Source of the DNA: Talinum fruticosum
Lineage: Eukaryota; Streptophyta; Magnoliopsida; Caryophyllales; Talinaceae
NCBI GenBank assembly: GCA_021018815.1
Contig: JAITYX010000007.1
Location: 5,457,001-5,521,000, forward strand
DNA length: 64,000 nt
Reading direction: 5' to 3'
Part shown: positions 11,729-22,885 of the stretch, piece after piece
Numbering within the stretch: the first letter of the stretch is position 1
How the letters are laid out: each line of letters starts with the position of its first letter
Notes under the pieces: model-generated
What the model saw: only the letters and a program-made list of their open reading frames with translations
The model's database searches: none
Told to the model about the DNA's origin: nothing
Position numbers and translations under genes: made by a program

Positions 11729-13345
11729 ATGCCTAAGAGAGGTAATCATCCCGACTTTCGGGGCTCTTCCTCTAAAAAGCCTCGCACCAAAAATCCAGAA
11801 AGCTCAACCCTTTCTAAGCCCATTGTCACCCGAGTATCTCACGCTGGACGACAAGTTCTTCCCAACCACAAAATTTTCATGGTTGCCCCACATTCAAACC
11901 ACCGAAGTGTATAATTTTACGTGTTTCAGCGAGTTCATTTACCCTGAACTCGTTTATGAGTTTTACACTCACCTCACTCACTCTGAAGTGTCCTAACCTC
12001 CGAGTTCGGAATGTGACTATTCGAATAAACACCTCTCTCCTCCACCACCTGTTCAAGGTTTCCTCTCTTTTCTTGAACAGCAACCCCATTCCTTTCACTG
12101 AAGTCGCGGCGACTTCTTTGAAAAATACGCTAAAGAGTTCCTTGAGTCACGGAAAAATTTTTCGGTGACTCGGTTGAAGTCGAAGCACGCCTTACGTGCT
12201 TCTGCCGATGAGAACCTTTTTCTCTCGGCATTCCAGCAAGGAGAACCCTAACTCCAAGCATTTGAAATCTCTTTTTGACATTCTTGAGGGCTACGAAGTA
12301 GACCTCTTCCCCTCAATAATTGAGCGAGATGGCAAGCTGTGTGAGCTCAACTCCAAAATAAGAAGAACACCCTTCTTCCCTTCGGTGCTCTTCTCACCCT
12401 TGTTTTTAAACAATTCAAAGTTCCTCTCCCCTCGGACCCAAATGCCGTGTGCCGAGGCTGCCGTTGTTGTCGGCAAGAAGGAACTCCGGGGTACGGCTAC
12501 CAGGAAACTCAACCTGGTGTCCGGGTGCACAACTTCGGAGCCGAGGCCTCCTTCTCCGCCTCGGACTCGGAAAGAAACCCCTCTCTCTCTCCTGCCCCAC
12601 TGTTGGTGCTTCCACCTCGAGTACCTCAAAATCTCTCTCCGCTATTTTGTCCTCCGCTTTCATGGACAAAATCAGCTCCGTGTCCTCTCGAATTCAAGGA
12701 CATGCTCCGGTCATTTAAGTTTGTTCTTCGATCTATGACTATCAACCAAAAAGCCGCCCAATCTCAAATCCGAGAGCAAACAGATCTAGTTCTTGAGATG
12801 AGGGTGTCGGTAAAGGAGCAAAAGGAGCTGGTCGAGCTCCTCGGAGAGAGAAGGTCCAAGGCGGCTCGGGACCATGGCGACTCGGACACTTCGAAGCATC
12901 CTCGAGCCCGGGTCCGACCTCCTCGAAAAGCGGGGAGGAAGAAGCTGCGGACAACGAAGAAGCGGACGCCGAGGAGCTCGCGGCTGAGGCAGCTCTATCC
13001 GGGCAAGGGTGGAACACAAAAGAAGCGAGCAAGAATTGCCGAGGGTCGAGCCGCTCCTCAAGCTCAAGTGGCAGTACTCGGCTCGGACGGTAGTCCGAGT
13101 GGGTAAGAAGCCCCAGCTGTGCTACGACAACATGCGGCGGGTTGAGACAGAGCGGCCCCTTCCAGCTACCGAGGTCCATAGGGAAGAACCCCTAGATCCT
13201 CTCATTCCGGGTCAGCCACTCGGAGCTGAGCCCTTAACGGCGATCCCTGTTCTCCCTTCGTGCTCAAGCACATCGTCAAGATCCTACCAGCGCCGGCGTA
13301 CCTCTCATCCCTCCGCTTCTACTCGGACATCCCCCTCTCCCTCGT
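11729..13345 (+). pseudogene. E1 third ORF (env-like position), broken
   Basis: Begins ATGCCTAAGAGAGG (MPKRGNHPDFRGSS), a start shared by all four copies. The N-terminal half has a conserved fold-like block (QTTEVYNFTCFSEFIYPELV, then EFY..LTHSE) that resembles the putative plant transposon protein family (Pfam PF20167, from memory). Next come ILEGYEVDLFPSIIE near 12280-12320 and a Ser/Pro-rich linker. A predicted coiled coil (QIREQTDLVLEMR, KEQKELVELLGERR) lies near 12765-12855, followed by an acidic tail. SIRE-type elements carry an extra, often called env-like, ORF here. No transmembrane segment is evident, so I do not call it an envelope. Confidence 0.5.
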
Positions 13346-13727
13346 CCGCCGATTCTTCTTCTTTACGAGAGATTTCTACTTATTTCTTTTGTCTAGACAT
13401 CAAATTTGTACTAACTGTTGTCTTCTTCCCTTTTTGTTGTTTTTGCTTGAAAGGCAAGGAGGAGAATATAGATAGAAAACTTGTTGTCTTGTTTAGGGGA
13501 GTTTCTCCATCTGTGTACTCTCTTTAATTTCAATGAATTGATGCTTTCTCTTCAATTTTCTCTCGTGATTGCAACCCTTTCTAAGTTAACATTATTTCAT
13601 GGCTAAGCATATAATTTTTTATCGATACATTAGGCTTGCTTTACTTATCCGATTTCATACGCAAGTATTCAAAAGCGAGATCTTTATCACTAACAAAGTT
13701 TCTCTCTAAGTATGGAATGTCTTTCAT

Positions 13728-13739
13728 AAAAAGGGGAGA
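13728..13739 (+). other. E1 polypurine tract
   Basis: AAAAAGGGGAGA directly before the 3' LTR start TGAAGACTCGG at 13741. Primer for plus-strand synthesis. The same tract precedes LTR4. Confidence 0.75.
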
Positions 13740-13740
13740 T

Positions 13741-15337
13741 TGAAGACTCGGACACTTGCTCGGCAGAATTCGAGTTCTAACCGAGGAATCGGGTATAAGA
13801 ATTTCTCACTTATAGAGTTTTGATTCCAAGGCATTCTCCGTACCTTAGAAACTTTTCTGAGTGATATGGTGTCTTCTCTAAGTGATATAGCATTTACTTC
13901 ATGTATTTCTTGCTTGTCTCTAAATGACTCAGAAAACATATCTGCATGTCTCACTCGGTTACGAGTCCCTCATCACTTAGATATATCGCATGCTTGAATT
14001 GACTAGTATTTCGCTTGACCACACTCGGATCCGACTTCATGTTATAAGTTCTATTTTGTTAGAGTTAGTGCTTCTAGTACGAATCGTGCTTAGTCTATAT
14101 CAAGTTATTTCACTCGATATTCTTTATGTAACTTGATTCTTCGCTTAGACTAACTCGAGATGGAATTTTGAGTTTCATGGATATTAGAATCGGAAAATTC
14201 CACTCACTTTCCGACTCGGATAATTAGTTGCTTAATTATCTTAATTATATTATTATCTCGTGTCTAATCGTGGACCAAAGTATTTTATACTTTGAGAACC
14301 AAAATTGATTTACTTTTGTAGGTTATTCAAACGAGGATACACTTTTGAATTACAAAAGTAACCGGCTTCAAAATGTCAAATCACCAGCGAGACATGGCTT
14401 TTCCCCTTCTCTATCCTAGTCCCGAGAAGATTGTGTCGAGGTCATGCGTTTCCAAATCTGGAAAACCGAAACGCCAAGCTTAACGGTGGTTTCCACCTTA
14501 TCCTTCAAGACACCACCAGGTGGTTTTGGGACTTCCAAGAGAGTTAAGAACCGTTGCCCAACGTTCATATCACAACGGATACTTTCGAGTGACTCGGAAA
14601 GCCCTTATCAACGATCACAAAGGACTTCCCGTCGAAGTTGGAGATAACGGCTATGTTGCTTGGTCATCTATAAATAGAAGGCAACTTTCAAGACTTGAAG
14701 ATTGCCGAACCTATTGTTAATACACGTACTTGAGAAAAGTCATTGTATTCGTTCTCAATCTTCTACTTACAACTCCCACTCTGTAATTCATTATATTACG
14801 AGTTGTAAGGTCTTATACTTAGTTACAAACACTTTCTTACTTTCGGGTAAGGTCCCTTGACTAAGTCTGTAAAGGTTAACTCAGCTTAGTTGTCCCTAGC
14901 TGTAAGGGTTATCTCAGCTAGGAAGTACTAGATCGAGATAAGGGAATTTATGAGTCTAGGAAAACTTGTAAAGAGTTGTTTAAGGGAGCAACTTGGGTTC
15001 GGTCAGTCTACTGTATTTTGTGGACTCAAAATAGTGGATTTGACTTCGTGCTTGGATTAGCACGGTCCGTGGTTTCTACGCCCAGGAGGGTTTCCACGTA
15101 ACTTCTTTGTCTTTACTTTACGAGTTCATTCTAGACTCAGACAGGTCTCAAAGCTTGAGCTTTATCCGCCTCTTTACTCTTTATAGCAATTATGAGTTCA
15201 TACTTTTCGACCCCACTTTAGACTCAAAATCTGTTTACGCCTTCACTTTGACAAAAGAGTTTGTTTTTCAAAGAAAATCCTCCATCACCCTATTCACCCC
15301 CTCTAGGGTGACTCGAGACTCTCCCGAGCAAACCTTC
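13741..15337 (+). repeat. E1 3' LTR (LTR2)
   Basis: Starts TGAAGACTCGG after the polypurine tract and ends CAAACCTTC, with the last A lost at the junction. It is followed by GAGCCTAGCC, the primer-site continuation of E2. The TATA box is at 14669, and the perfect inverted repeat TTACTTTTGTA/TACAAAAGTAA at 14310/14351. Closest relative in the window is LTR1. Confidence 0.8.
14669..14676 (+). promoter_or_regulatory. LTR TATA box (LTR2)
   Basis: TATAAATA before GAAGGCAACT, equivalent to 3700, 5364 and 37830. In a 3' LTR this could read out into the downstream E2 internal region. Confidence 0.5.
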
Positions 15338-15386
15338 GAGCCTAGCCTTTCAAAAGGATCTAACCATCCAAAGGTCTAAAGATCAA

Positions 15387-17190
15387 ATGGCTCGGAACAA
15401 CGGAGAGTTCGATGAAGGAAGATCTTCCAGCGAGACCACCAAAGTTCAAAGGATCTAACTTCGTGCACTTGGAAGAAGCTCACGGAATGTTTCCTGCTAG
15501 ATCATGATGAGGATGTCCGGAACATCATACAAGTAGGCAACTACATTCCCATGAAGACGAAAGAAATAAGACTCGTGCCCAAGACAAAGGCTAAGTTCAC
15601 TATCGAAGAAACAGAAAAGTTCGGAAAGAACTTTAAGGCAATGAACATTCGATGTGCGCCATTAGCTCGGAAGACACGGCTAAAGAAGTATGGGACACAC
15701 TGGTCAATACTTATGAAGGCACAAGCCAGGTCGGACAAGCGAAGATAAGCCAATATCTTCACAAGTATGAAGCTGTTCAAGAGAGGAGCTAGAAGAAAAC
15801 ATCACTCGGATGTTCATCTACTTCACCGAGATTACCAACAATCTCAAATCTACGGGTAAAAAGATTTCCCATGAGGAAATGTGCGAGAAAGATACTCGAA
15901 GTCTACCCAAGAGAATATGGGGTCCCAAGGTAACTGCTATCGAAGAGGCTCAGAACTTATCTCTACTGAAGCCGGACGAACTCATTGGGAAGCTTCTCAC
16001 CCATGAGATCCACTTGGAAGAGGAGGATGTAGAGGTTAGCACTAAAAAGAACATTGCGTCGAAAGCCTCGAAACCGGAGAAGCAAATCTTAGTTCCTCTA
16101 ACTCGGAAGAGGATCCTATGGCACTTATCACTAGAGGCTTCAAGAGAATAATGAAGCACAAAAGATGGGATAAGAAGCCAAGAGAAGAGTTCTCTAAGAA
16201 AGATAAGAAGGATAGAAAATGTAAACACTCTTCCCCTTCAAAGTTATCTTTGACTAAGAACTCTGGTTGTTTTGAATGTGGCAGCAAGGAACACATAGTC
16301 AAGGACTGTCCCAAGATAAAGAGGGACAGAAGAAAGAAAAAGGCTATGATGGCCACATGGAGTTACGAAGACTCATCGGAAGACGATGAAGACTCGAGAT
16401 GACTCAAAATGTCCGATGGCACTCTCGACTCGGAAGGCTGAAACGAGTCGATTCGAGATCACTCGAGACAGTGAGGAAACAAATCCTCGGGAGGTAATTA
16501 AATACTTTCTCAAGTTTTTCAAAGTTGATTTAGCTATGTATATTTTCACTTTGGAAGAAAAATCCAATTCGACTCTTTTCTTTTTAAAGAACAACTTGAG
16601 TCAATTAATTACGAGAGCATCTCTTTAAAAAATGAATTGGAAGAATTGAGACTTACTATAAGAGAACTTAAGACTAGTGCTCAATCTAATGAGACCGAGT
16701 CCGAGTTACTCGAAGGGAAAATGAGCAACTAAAGCAAAAGCTCAACGAGTCTCAAGATCTTGTTTTAAAGTTTACTCAAGGTCAAAAAAACCTTGATATG
16801 CTCCTAGGGTCCCAATGTGTCTCCTTCAGAAAAGAAGGTCTTGGTTTTAACAAAGAGGAGGAATCCAATTCCTACTCGGAGCTTTTAAAAGGATTCCGAA
16901 GCTGTAAAGTTCGGGAAGGCTGAGCACGGTCCCATTCATAAAAATGAAAGTAGGATCGAGCCTAGACCGAGCTTACGAGGAGAAAACCATCTCCACCTAG
17001 GTTTGTAAAAGAAAAGCTTTTCAAAAGAAAGAGACATAGACTCGGTTCTCTAAACGGAAGACTCGGAATCGAGACCAAACCCAAAGTCATTCAAATGCGG
17101 GTTCCGAAAAATCTTCTTCCTCGAAAAGGACCATAGTAAAGGGTGTTCTTGGATTCGTTAGAGGAAGTGAGAAGGGTTAGTTTGTTTCGA
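15387..17190 (+). pseudogene. E2 gag, broken
   Basis: Starts ATGGCTCGGAAC at 15387. The UBN2-like region is visible in pieces (LLKPDELIGKLLTHEIHLEEE near 15966-16025). The CCHC knuckle at 16268-16309 reads CFECGSKEHIVKDC and keeps all four ligands, the only intact knuckle of the three gag copies here. The C-terminal coiled-coil-like part (TLEEKSNST, LLEGKMSN) reaches about 17190. Frameshifts and stops break it. Confidence 0.7.
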
Positions 17191-17199
17191 CTTGTAGGT

Positions 17200-17580
17200 A
17201 ACTCAGAAAAGAACAAAAGGGCATTGGTACCTAGACGGTGGATGCTCACGCCACATGACAGGAGATTCAAGACTTTTTCGAGTTAGAGGACTACAAAGGA
17301 GGAAAAGTCACATTTGGGGATGATAGCAAAGGCAAGATAGTTGGGATTGGTAAGATTGGGAAAGGAAGCAATCTGAGTCGGCCTAGTATACCTTGTCAAA
17401 GGGTTAAAGTATAACTTGCTAAGCATCTCTCGGCTATGTGATAAAGGTCAAGAGGTAAGATTCACTCGGACCAATTGTTATATTTCGATGATGCTACCAA
17501 AGAGATCAAGCTCTCGGGTAAGAGATTAGGTAACACTTACACTATTCCCCTTTCGACCCGAGTCGGAACTTATCATGTTT
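17200..17580 (+). pseudogene. E2 protease, broken
   Basis: HWYLDGGCSRHMTGDS near 17224-17272 is the copia protease motif with DGG in place of DSG, as in E1. The domain continues through KVTFGDDSKGKIVGIGKIG near 17310-17365 and a degraded ISRLC-like block near 17430. Frame breaks follow. Confidence 0.65.
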
Positions 17581-17581
17581 A

Positions 17582-18480
17582 AAAGCATCGCTTCATGATG
17601 ATTCATGGGCATGGCATCGTAGACTAGGTCATGTTAGCATGTACACCATTAAGAAACTTGCATCCCATGGTTTAGTCGGAGGATTGCCTAATTGTGCATT
17701 TAAGAAAGATAAAATTTGTGAAGTATGCGTAAAGGGAAACAAGTCGAGATCATCCTTCAAATCCACGAAGCTGTTTCCACATCCAAGGCACTTGAAATGT
17801 TGCATATGGATTTATGTGGTGAAATCCATGTCAAGAGTCTCGGAGGTAAATCATATGTGCTTGTTATTGTTGATGATTACTCACCATTTACCTGGGTATG
17901 TTTTCTCAAGCATAAAAATGAAGCCTTCAAAGAGTTCGAGCAAGCTCTGCGGGAAAATCCAAGTTGAGTCTCAAACTCGGATACGGAGAATTCGACCCGA
18001 CCATAGAAGGGAATTCGACTACTCGGAGTTTGCGAGTTTTGTTATAAGAATGACATCTCTCACAACTTCTCAGCACCAAGAACTCCTTAACAAAATGGAG
18101 TGGTGGAGAGAAAGAACAGAACTCTTGAAGAAATAGCAAGGACTATGATGATTGACACAACATACCCTACTATTTACGAGTCGAGGCGATCAACACGACT
18201 AACTACACTTTGAACAGATGCCTCATCGGACCCATCTCGAAGAAAACCCCATACGAGCTCTACAAAGGGAAGAAACCCAATATTTCATACTTCGGACCCT
18301 TTGGATGTAAGTGCTTTGTTCACAACAATGGTGAGGATCACCGACCAAGTTTGATGCTCGGTCGGATGAAGGTATTTTTCTTGGTTATTCATCTCATAGC
18401 AAAGCTTATCGCATTTTCAATAAAAGAACTAACAAAGTGGAAGAAAGCATCCACGTTGTGTTTGATGAGATTGAATAGGA
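17582..18480 (+). pseudogene. E2 integrase, broken
   Basis: The pre-integrase part WHRRLGHVSMYTIKKLAS is near 17618-17672, with a zinc-binding Cys pair in CEVCVKG near 17718. The core follows: LHMDLCGE near 17800, DDYSPFTWVCFL near 17870-17905, and a broken Glu region near 18090-18120. The C-terminal KTPYELYKGKKPNISYFGPF is near 18245-18300. Several single-base shifts change frame. Confidence 0.7.
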
Positions 18481-18849
18481 AAAACCAAGTGAGTCATCAT
18501 TCTCGGACCTAAAGCTCAGCAGAGACGATGATCGTGATGAAAATGAGCTCATCAAGAATCAAATCCATGACACTCGGAATGAAGTCCCTCGAACGAAGTG
18601 ACTCGGAATGAGACAACTCAAGAACCAGCTCGGAATGTTGAAGGACAATATGATGAACAAGCTCACTCGGAACAGACTTCGCGAGATAAACCAATTCAAC
18701 CTACGGATCTGGTGAACCAAAGAACGAGGTTGAGCTTTCAAGTATGCTTCTAACCACCCACTAGAAAACATCATATCCGACATCAAAAGTGGGGTAAGAA
18801 CTCGTTCCTCTCTTCAAAATCTATGTACATTCACCGTATTCATATCATT

Positions 18850-19725
18850 AATTGAACCCAGAAATGCACTAGAGGCCCTTAATGAACCTGAATGGGTAGA
18901 GGCCATGCAAGAAGAACTCAATCAATTTGAAAGAAACCAAGTCTCGACTCGACCAAATGACCTTTTGACCACCCAGTCATCGGAACCAAATGGGTTTTTA
19001 AGAACAAACTGGATGAAGGTGGGTTGGTAGTCAGAAATAAGGCTAGACTTGTGGATCAAGGTTACAATCAAGAAGAAGGGATTGATTGTGGGGAAACCTT
19101 TGCACTGTAGCCGAATTGAAGCCATTAGAATTTTATTAGCATTTGCATCTAGCATGAATATCAAATTGTATCAAATGGATGTGAAATGTACATTTCTCAA
19201 TGGTTTTATTGAAGAGGAAGTCTATGTTGAGCAACCCCCTGGATTTGAAAACTTTGAATTTCCAAATCATGTTTTCAAGCTGCAAAAAGCTCTCTATGGT
19301 CTTAAACAAGCTCCCGAGCTTGGTATGAAAGACTCGAGCAATGTCTTGGTTCGAAATGATTTTAGGAGATGTGAGATTGACAAGACTCTCTTTATAAAAA
19401 CCAAGGGGAAAGACTTTCGATTGCTCGAGATATATGTTGATGACATAATTTTTGGAGCTACTAATGAAATTACGTGTCGACAATTTTACGAGTTAATGAG
19501 ATAGGAATTTCAAATGAGTATGATGGGAGAACTCAATTTCTTCCTTGGCCTACAAATCAAGCAAGACAGAGATGGAATATATGTCCATCAATCAAAGTAC
19601 ACCAAGGAGCTGCTAAAGAAGTACAAACTTCAAGATGCAAAGCATGCAACAATCCCCATGAGTAGCGGCATAAAGCTGGACTCGAGACGAAAAAGGTAAA
19701 GCGAGTAGATCGGAAAATCTATCAA
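18850..19725 (+). pseudogene. E2 reverse transcriptase, broken
   Basis: Blocks in order: EPEWVEAMQEELNQFERN (18885-18940), YQMDVKCTFLNGFIEEEVY (19168-19225), YGLKQAPELGMKD (19295-19333) and the catalytic YVDD at 19433-19444. FLGLQIKQDRDGIYVHQSKY follows (19540-19600). An in-frame stop lies just after YVDD near 19502. Otherwise it is close to E1. Confidence 0.75.
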
Positions 19726-19729
19726 GGTA

Positions 19730-20373
19730 TGATTCGATCTTTGCTATATCTTACTTCCAGTATGCCAGACATAATGTTTAGTGTCCGTACGTGTGCAAGA
19801 TTTCAAGCTAATCCAAAAGAATCACATCTCATCTGCGGTGAAGAGAATTTTCGAGATATCTTGCAAGGACTCGGAATTTAGGTCTATGGTACTCCGAGAC
19901 TTAGAACCGACTCTCACTTGGATACTTAGATGCTGATTATGCTGGATACTAAGTTGATAGGAAAAGCACCTCGGGAGCCTGCCGGTTTACAGGTCAATCC
20001 ACGATATCTTGGCACTCAAAGAAGCAAAACTCGGTAGCTCTATTAGCTGCCGAAGCTGAGTATATTGTAGCTAGGGCATGTTGTGCTCAGATTTTATGGA
20101 TCAAGTAACACTTGAGAGATCTTGGACTAAGATTCAAATCAATTCCGATCAAGTGTGATAATCGAGTGCAATCGAGCATCACCAAGAATCTAGTTCGAGC
20201 ACTAAAAGACAAAACATATTGAGGTCAAGTATCATTTCTTAAGAGACCATTACGAGAAAGGTGATATTGAACTCGAATTCATTCCTACCAATCTTCAATT
20301 AGTTGATATCTTTACTAAGCCACTTAGTGAGGATCAGTTTTGCTTTATTATGAATGAGCTAGGTATGTTAACG
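19730..20373 (+). pseudogene. E2 RNase H, broken
   Basis: Pieces corresponding to DADYAGY (near 19930), AEAEYIVARAC (near 20055) and DIFTKPLSEDQFCFIMNELG (near 20305-20365) show the C-terminal RNase H of copia pol. Frameshifts and a stop at TGGATCAAGTAA (near 20097) interrupt it. Confidence 0.7.
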
Positions 20374-20615
20374 CATGATTATGTTTTTGTTTTGTGAAAA
20401 TTTTATGCATGATTATGTGTTACGTGAATACTTTCTTTAATAAGTTATTAGTTCAGTTGAACTAGTGATATTGAACTAAGAGTTATTATTTGCTTGCGGT
20501 TTCGAGTCACTCGGAAATTTAGCCGAGTCGGACTCGGATTTTGAGAAAAACAGGGACATCAAACTTACGGAATCATCTCTAGACAAGTGGAGAATTTCGG
20601 AATTTATTTTCAAAA

Positions 20616-20619
<4 letters not shown>

Positions 20620-20659
<40 letters not shown>
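20620..20659. repeat. (CT)n microsatellite
   Basis: About 20 uninterrupted CT units inside the CT-rich leader upstream of the E2 third ORF. E1, E3 and E4 have much shorter CT runs at the same place, so the tract expanded in E2. Confidence 0.9.
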
Positions 20660-20661
<2 letters not shown>

Positions 20662-20689
20662 GCAATTAGATCAAACAACTAGCCGTTGG

Positions 20690-21044
20690 AAGACAAGCTG
20701 CTGGAATTCTAATCGTTGGAAGAGAGAACAGTCACACGGTCGAGGTGACCATCGAAGAGCCGAGTCGAACGAATACTGAAGGACGCTTACTTCTCTATAA
20801 ATAACGCTTATTTTCATTCATTTCGTTACTTTACCATTTGCTTACTTTCTCTGTCGCAACTAAATCTTCGTGAACAAGCTCTCTACTATCAAAGCAACAC
20901 TCGGTGATCTCAAGCTTCGTGAAGAACATCTCAAGTAAGCTCTGTTGCTCTCGGTTCTGTCTTCTTCTACTCTTTTTATTTTCTTCGAGCCTTCTCTCTC
21001 TATCTCTCTCGATAGATCATTCTCTTTCTCTTTTCTACACCAAA
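20690..21044 (+). promoter_or_regulatory. E2 internal promoter/leader before the third ORF (TATA at 20796)
   Basis: Same layout as in E1: GTCACACGGTCG, then GCCGAGTCGAACG, then TATAAATA at 20796-20803. A donor-like CAAGTAAGC (GTAAGC at 20935) follows, with a CT-rich tract and ATG at 21045. The TATA-to-ATG distance is about 249 bp. Confidence 0.45.
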
Positions 21045-21285
21045 ATGCCAAAAGAGGTTCTCACCCTGATTTTCTTGGTTCTCGCCACCAAGAAGCCTCA
21101 CACAAAAGCCGGGAAGGTCCCTTTACTCCTTCCAAACCTCTTGTCACCCAACATCTCATCCTAGATGATAAATTCTTTCCAACCATAAAGTTTTCGGGGT
21201 TGCCTCACATCCAATCCACTAGGGTCTACAATTTTCTTTGTTTTAGCGAGTTCATTTATCCCGAACTCGTCTCCGAGTTTTACAC
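21045..21285 (+). pseudogene. E2 third ORF, 5' fragment
   Basis: Starts ATGCCAAAAGAGG, where one A is missing from an A-run, shifting MPKRG to MPKEV. In the corrected frame the PELVSEFYT block near 21260-21282 matches E1 and E4. The ORF is cut at about 21285, where an inverted copy of another element's 5' end begins. Confidence 0.55.
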
Positions 21286-22877
21286 TTTGGTGGGCTGGTG
21301 GAAGATCTTCCTTCATCGAACTCTCCAATGTTTTGAGCCATCCGATCTTTTGACCTTTGGATTGTTAGATCCTTCTTGAAAGGCTAGGCTCGATACCAAT
21401 TTAAGGTTTGTTCCTGGAGAGTCTAAGTCCCCTAGAAGGAGGTGAATAGGGTCTTGAGGAAATTTTAAAAGACTTAGAATATTTTTGCTTGGAAGAAGAT
21501 AAACAGTGATTCCGAGTCTAGATTGGACTTAGAAAAGTATACACTCGAATTACGTGGAAACCCTCCCGTGGCGAGAAAACAACGGACGAGTGCTAATCCA
21601 AACACTAAGTCAAATCCACTATTTTGAATCCTTAAAATACAACGTCTCGAGTCTACCAGAATTGCTCCCTTAGAAAATTCCTTACAATGTTTTCCTAGAC
21701 TCGAAGTTCCCTTATATCGATCTAGTACTTCCTAACCGAGATAACCTTTACAGCTAGGGATAACTCAGCTGAGTTAACCCTTACAGCTTAGTCAAGGGAC
21801 CTTACTCGAAAGTAAGAGAATTATATGATTGAATTACAAGACTTTACAACTACGAAAATATTAAGTACATACTTGGAGTTGTAACAAGAAGATTGAATGA
21901 GTAATTTACTAAGAGAGATCGTTTCAGCAATGGGTTAAGCGAGTCTTCAAGTCTTGTGAAGTGGCTTCTTTATAGATGACCAAGCAGAGTAACCATTGTG
22001 TCTTGGTTCGGACCAAAAGTCTTTACTTGTCTTTGTAACGATTCTTCCGAGTCACTCGGAAAAGATCCATTGGGATGTGAACGTTGTGCAACGGCTCTTG
22101 GCTATTAAAGGTGCCCCAATCAACGGGTGATATCCGTAAAGCAATGTGGGAACTACCATTGAGCTTAGCGTTGGAGTTTTTCGGTTTGGAAACAGACAAC
22201 CCTAACACGGTGTCCGAGCCCTATTCGAAGTAGATAAAACTTGTTTCTTTGGTGATTGATTGCTTGAAGCCGGCTACTTTTGTAATTAAAAATGAGATAA
22301 CCTCGTTTGGATAACCTACAAAAGTAAACCACTTTGGTTCTCAAAGTATAAAATACTTTGGTCGAAGATTAGGCATAGATAATAATTTAATTAAGACAAT
22401 TAAGTGCATAATTATCTTAGGTCTAAAAACGTGGAATTTTGTAAGTCTAATATTCAATATACTCAAATTCCATCGAGTCAATCCTAAGAAAGATCTAGTT
22501 AAAAATATTAGAATCATCGAGTATAAAGACTTGATCTAGACAAATAATTCTCAAACAAACAAACAGACTTAGAAAGAGGAATTAACATTGTAATTCACTT
22601 TGCTTTGAAATATGCGATCAGAACTCGGAATAAAAGTGTTAGAGAAATTATTTGAACATGCGATAGTTTGAATACTTGTCTGAGTGAGTCGAAACGAGCA
22701 ATGCGGAAGATATACAAGAATGTGTTTTACGAGTCGGTAAGAAACGAATGAAAACTTATACGGGAGTTTCTATAACACTCGGAATGACTTGTAATCAAAA
22801 CCTAGGATAGATGAATGTTTATACACGAGTATTCATGGAGTACTCGGAATCGTTTAGATTTAGAGTTTGAGTCTTCA
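21286..22877 (-). mobile_element. inverted 5' end of a copia copy (LTR + primer site + gag start)
   Basis: Read on the minus strand it runs LTR (22877 to 21401), primer site (21400 to 21389), then about 100 bp of gag leader ending near 21286. The leader corresponds to 6051-6150 of E1. The LTR is complete at its TGAAGAC end and about 1.48 kb. The element is cut inside gag and joined to the E2 third ORF. A rearrangement, rather than simple insertion, is needed to explain a lone 5' end. Confidence 0.75.
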
Positions 22878-22885
22878 CGGTTAGA

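Larger units (their letters stand above)
4433..15337 (+). mobile_element. copia element E1, full-length structure, coding-defective
   Basis: Both LTRs (4433-6037 and 13741-15337), primer site, gag, PR, INT, RT, RNaseH, third ORF and polypurine tract are present in order, about 10.9 kb in total. It lies inside the primer site of E2, with GAGC on both sides. The two LTRs are very similar, with many differences concentrated at CCGAG/CTCGG-type positions, so this is probably the youngest copy in the nest. All ORFs are broken by small indels. Confidence 0.8.
15338..21285 (+). mobile_element. copia element E2, internal region after the E1 insertion
   Basis: Resumes with GAGCCTAGCC, which continues the primer site left at 4432. 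It contains gag, PR, INT, RT, RNaseH and the beginning of the third ORF. Its 5' LTR is LTR0 (2767-4419). At 21285 the third ORF is cut and joined to an inverted 5' end of another copy, so no 3' LTR survives. Confidence 0.7.

Noticed and set aside
12291..13179. Several overlapping ORFs on both strands with Ser/Pro/Arg-rich text
   Set aside because: Shadows of the frameshifted third ORF of E1; the same pattern recurs in E4 at 35500-36660.
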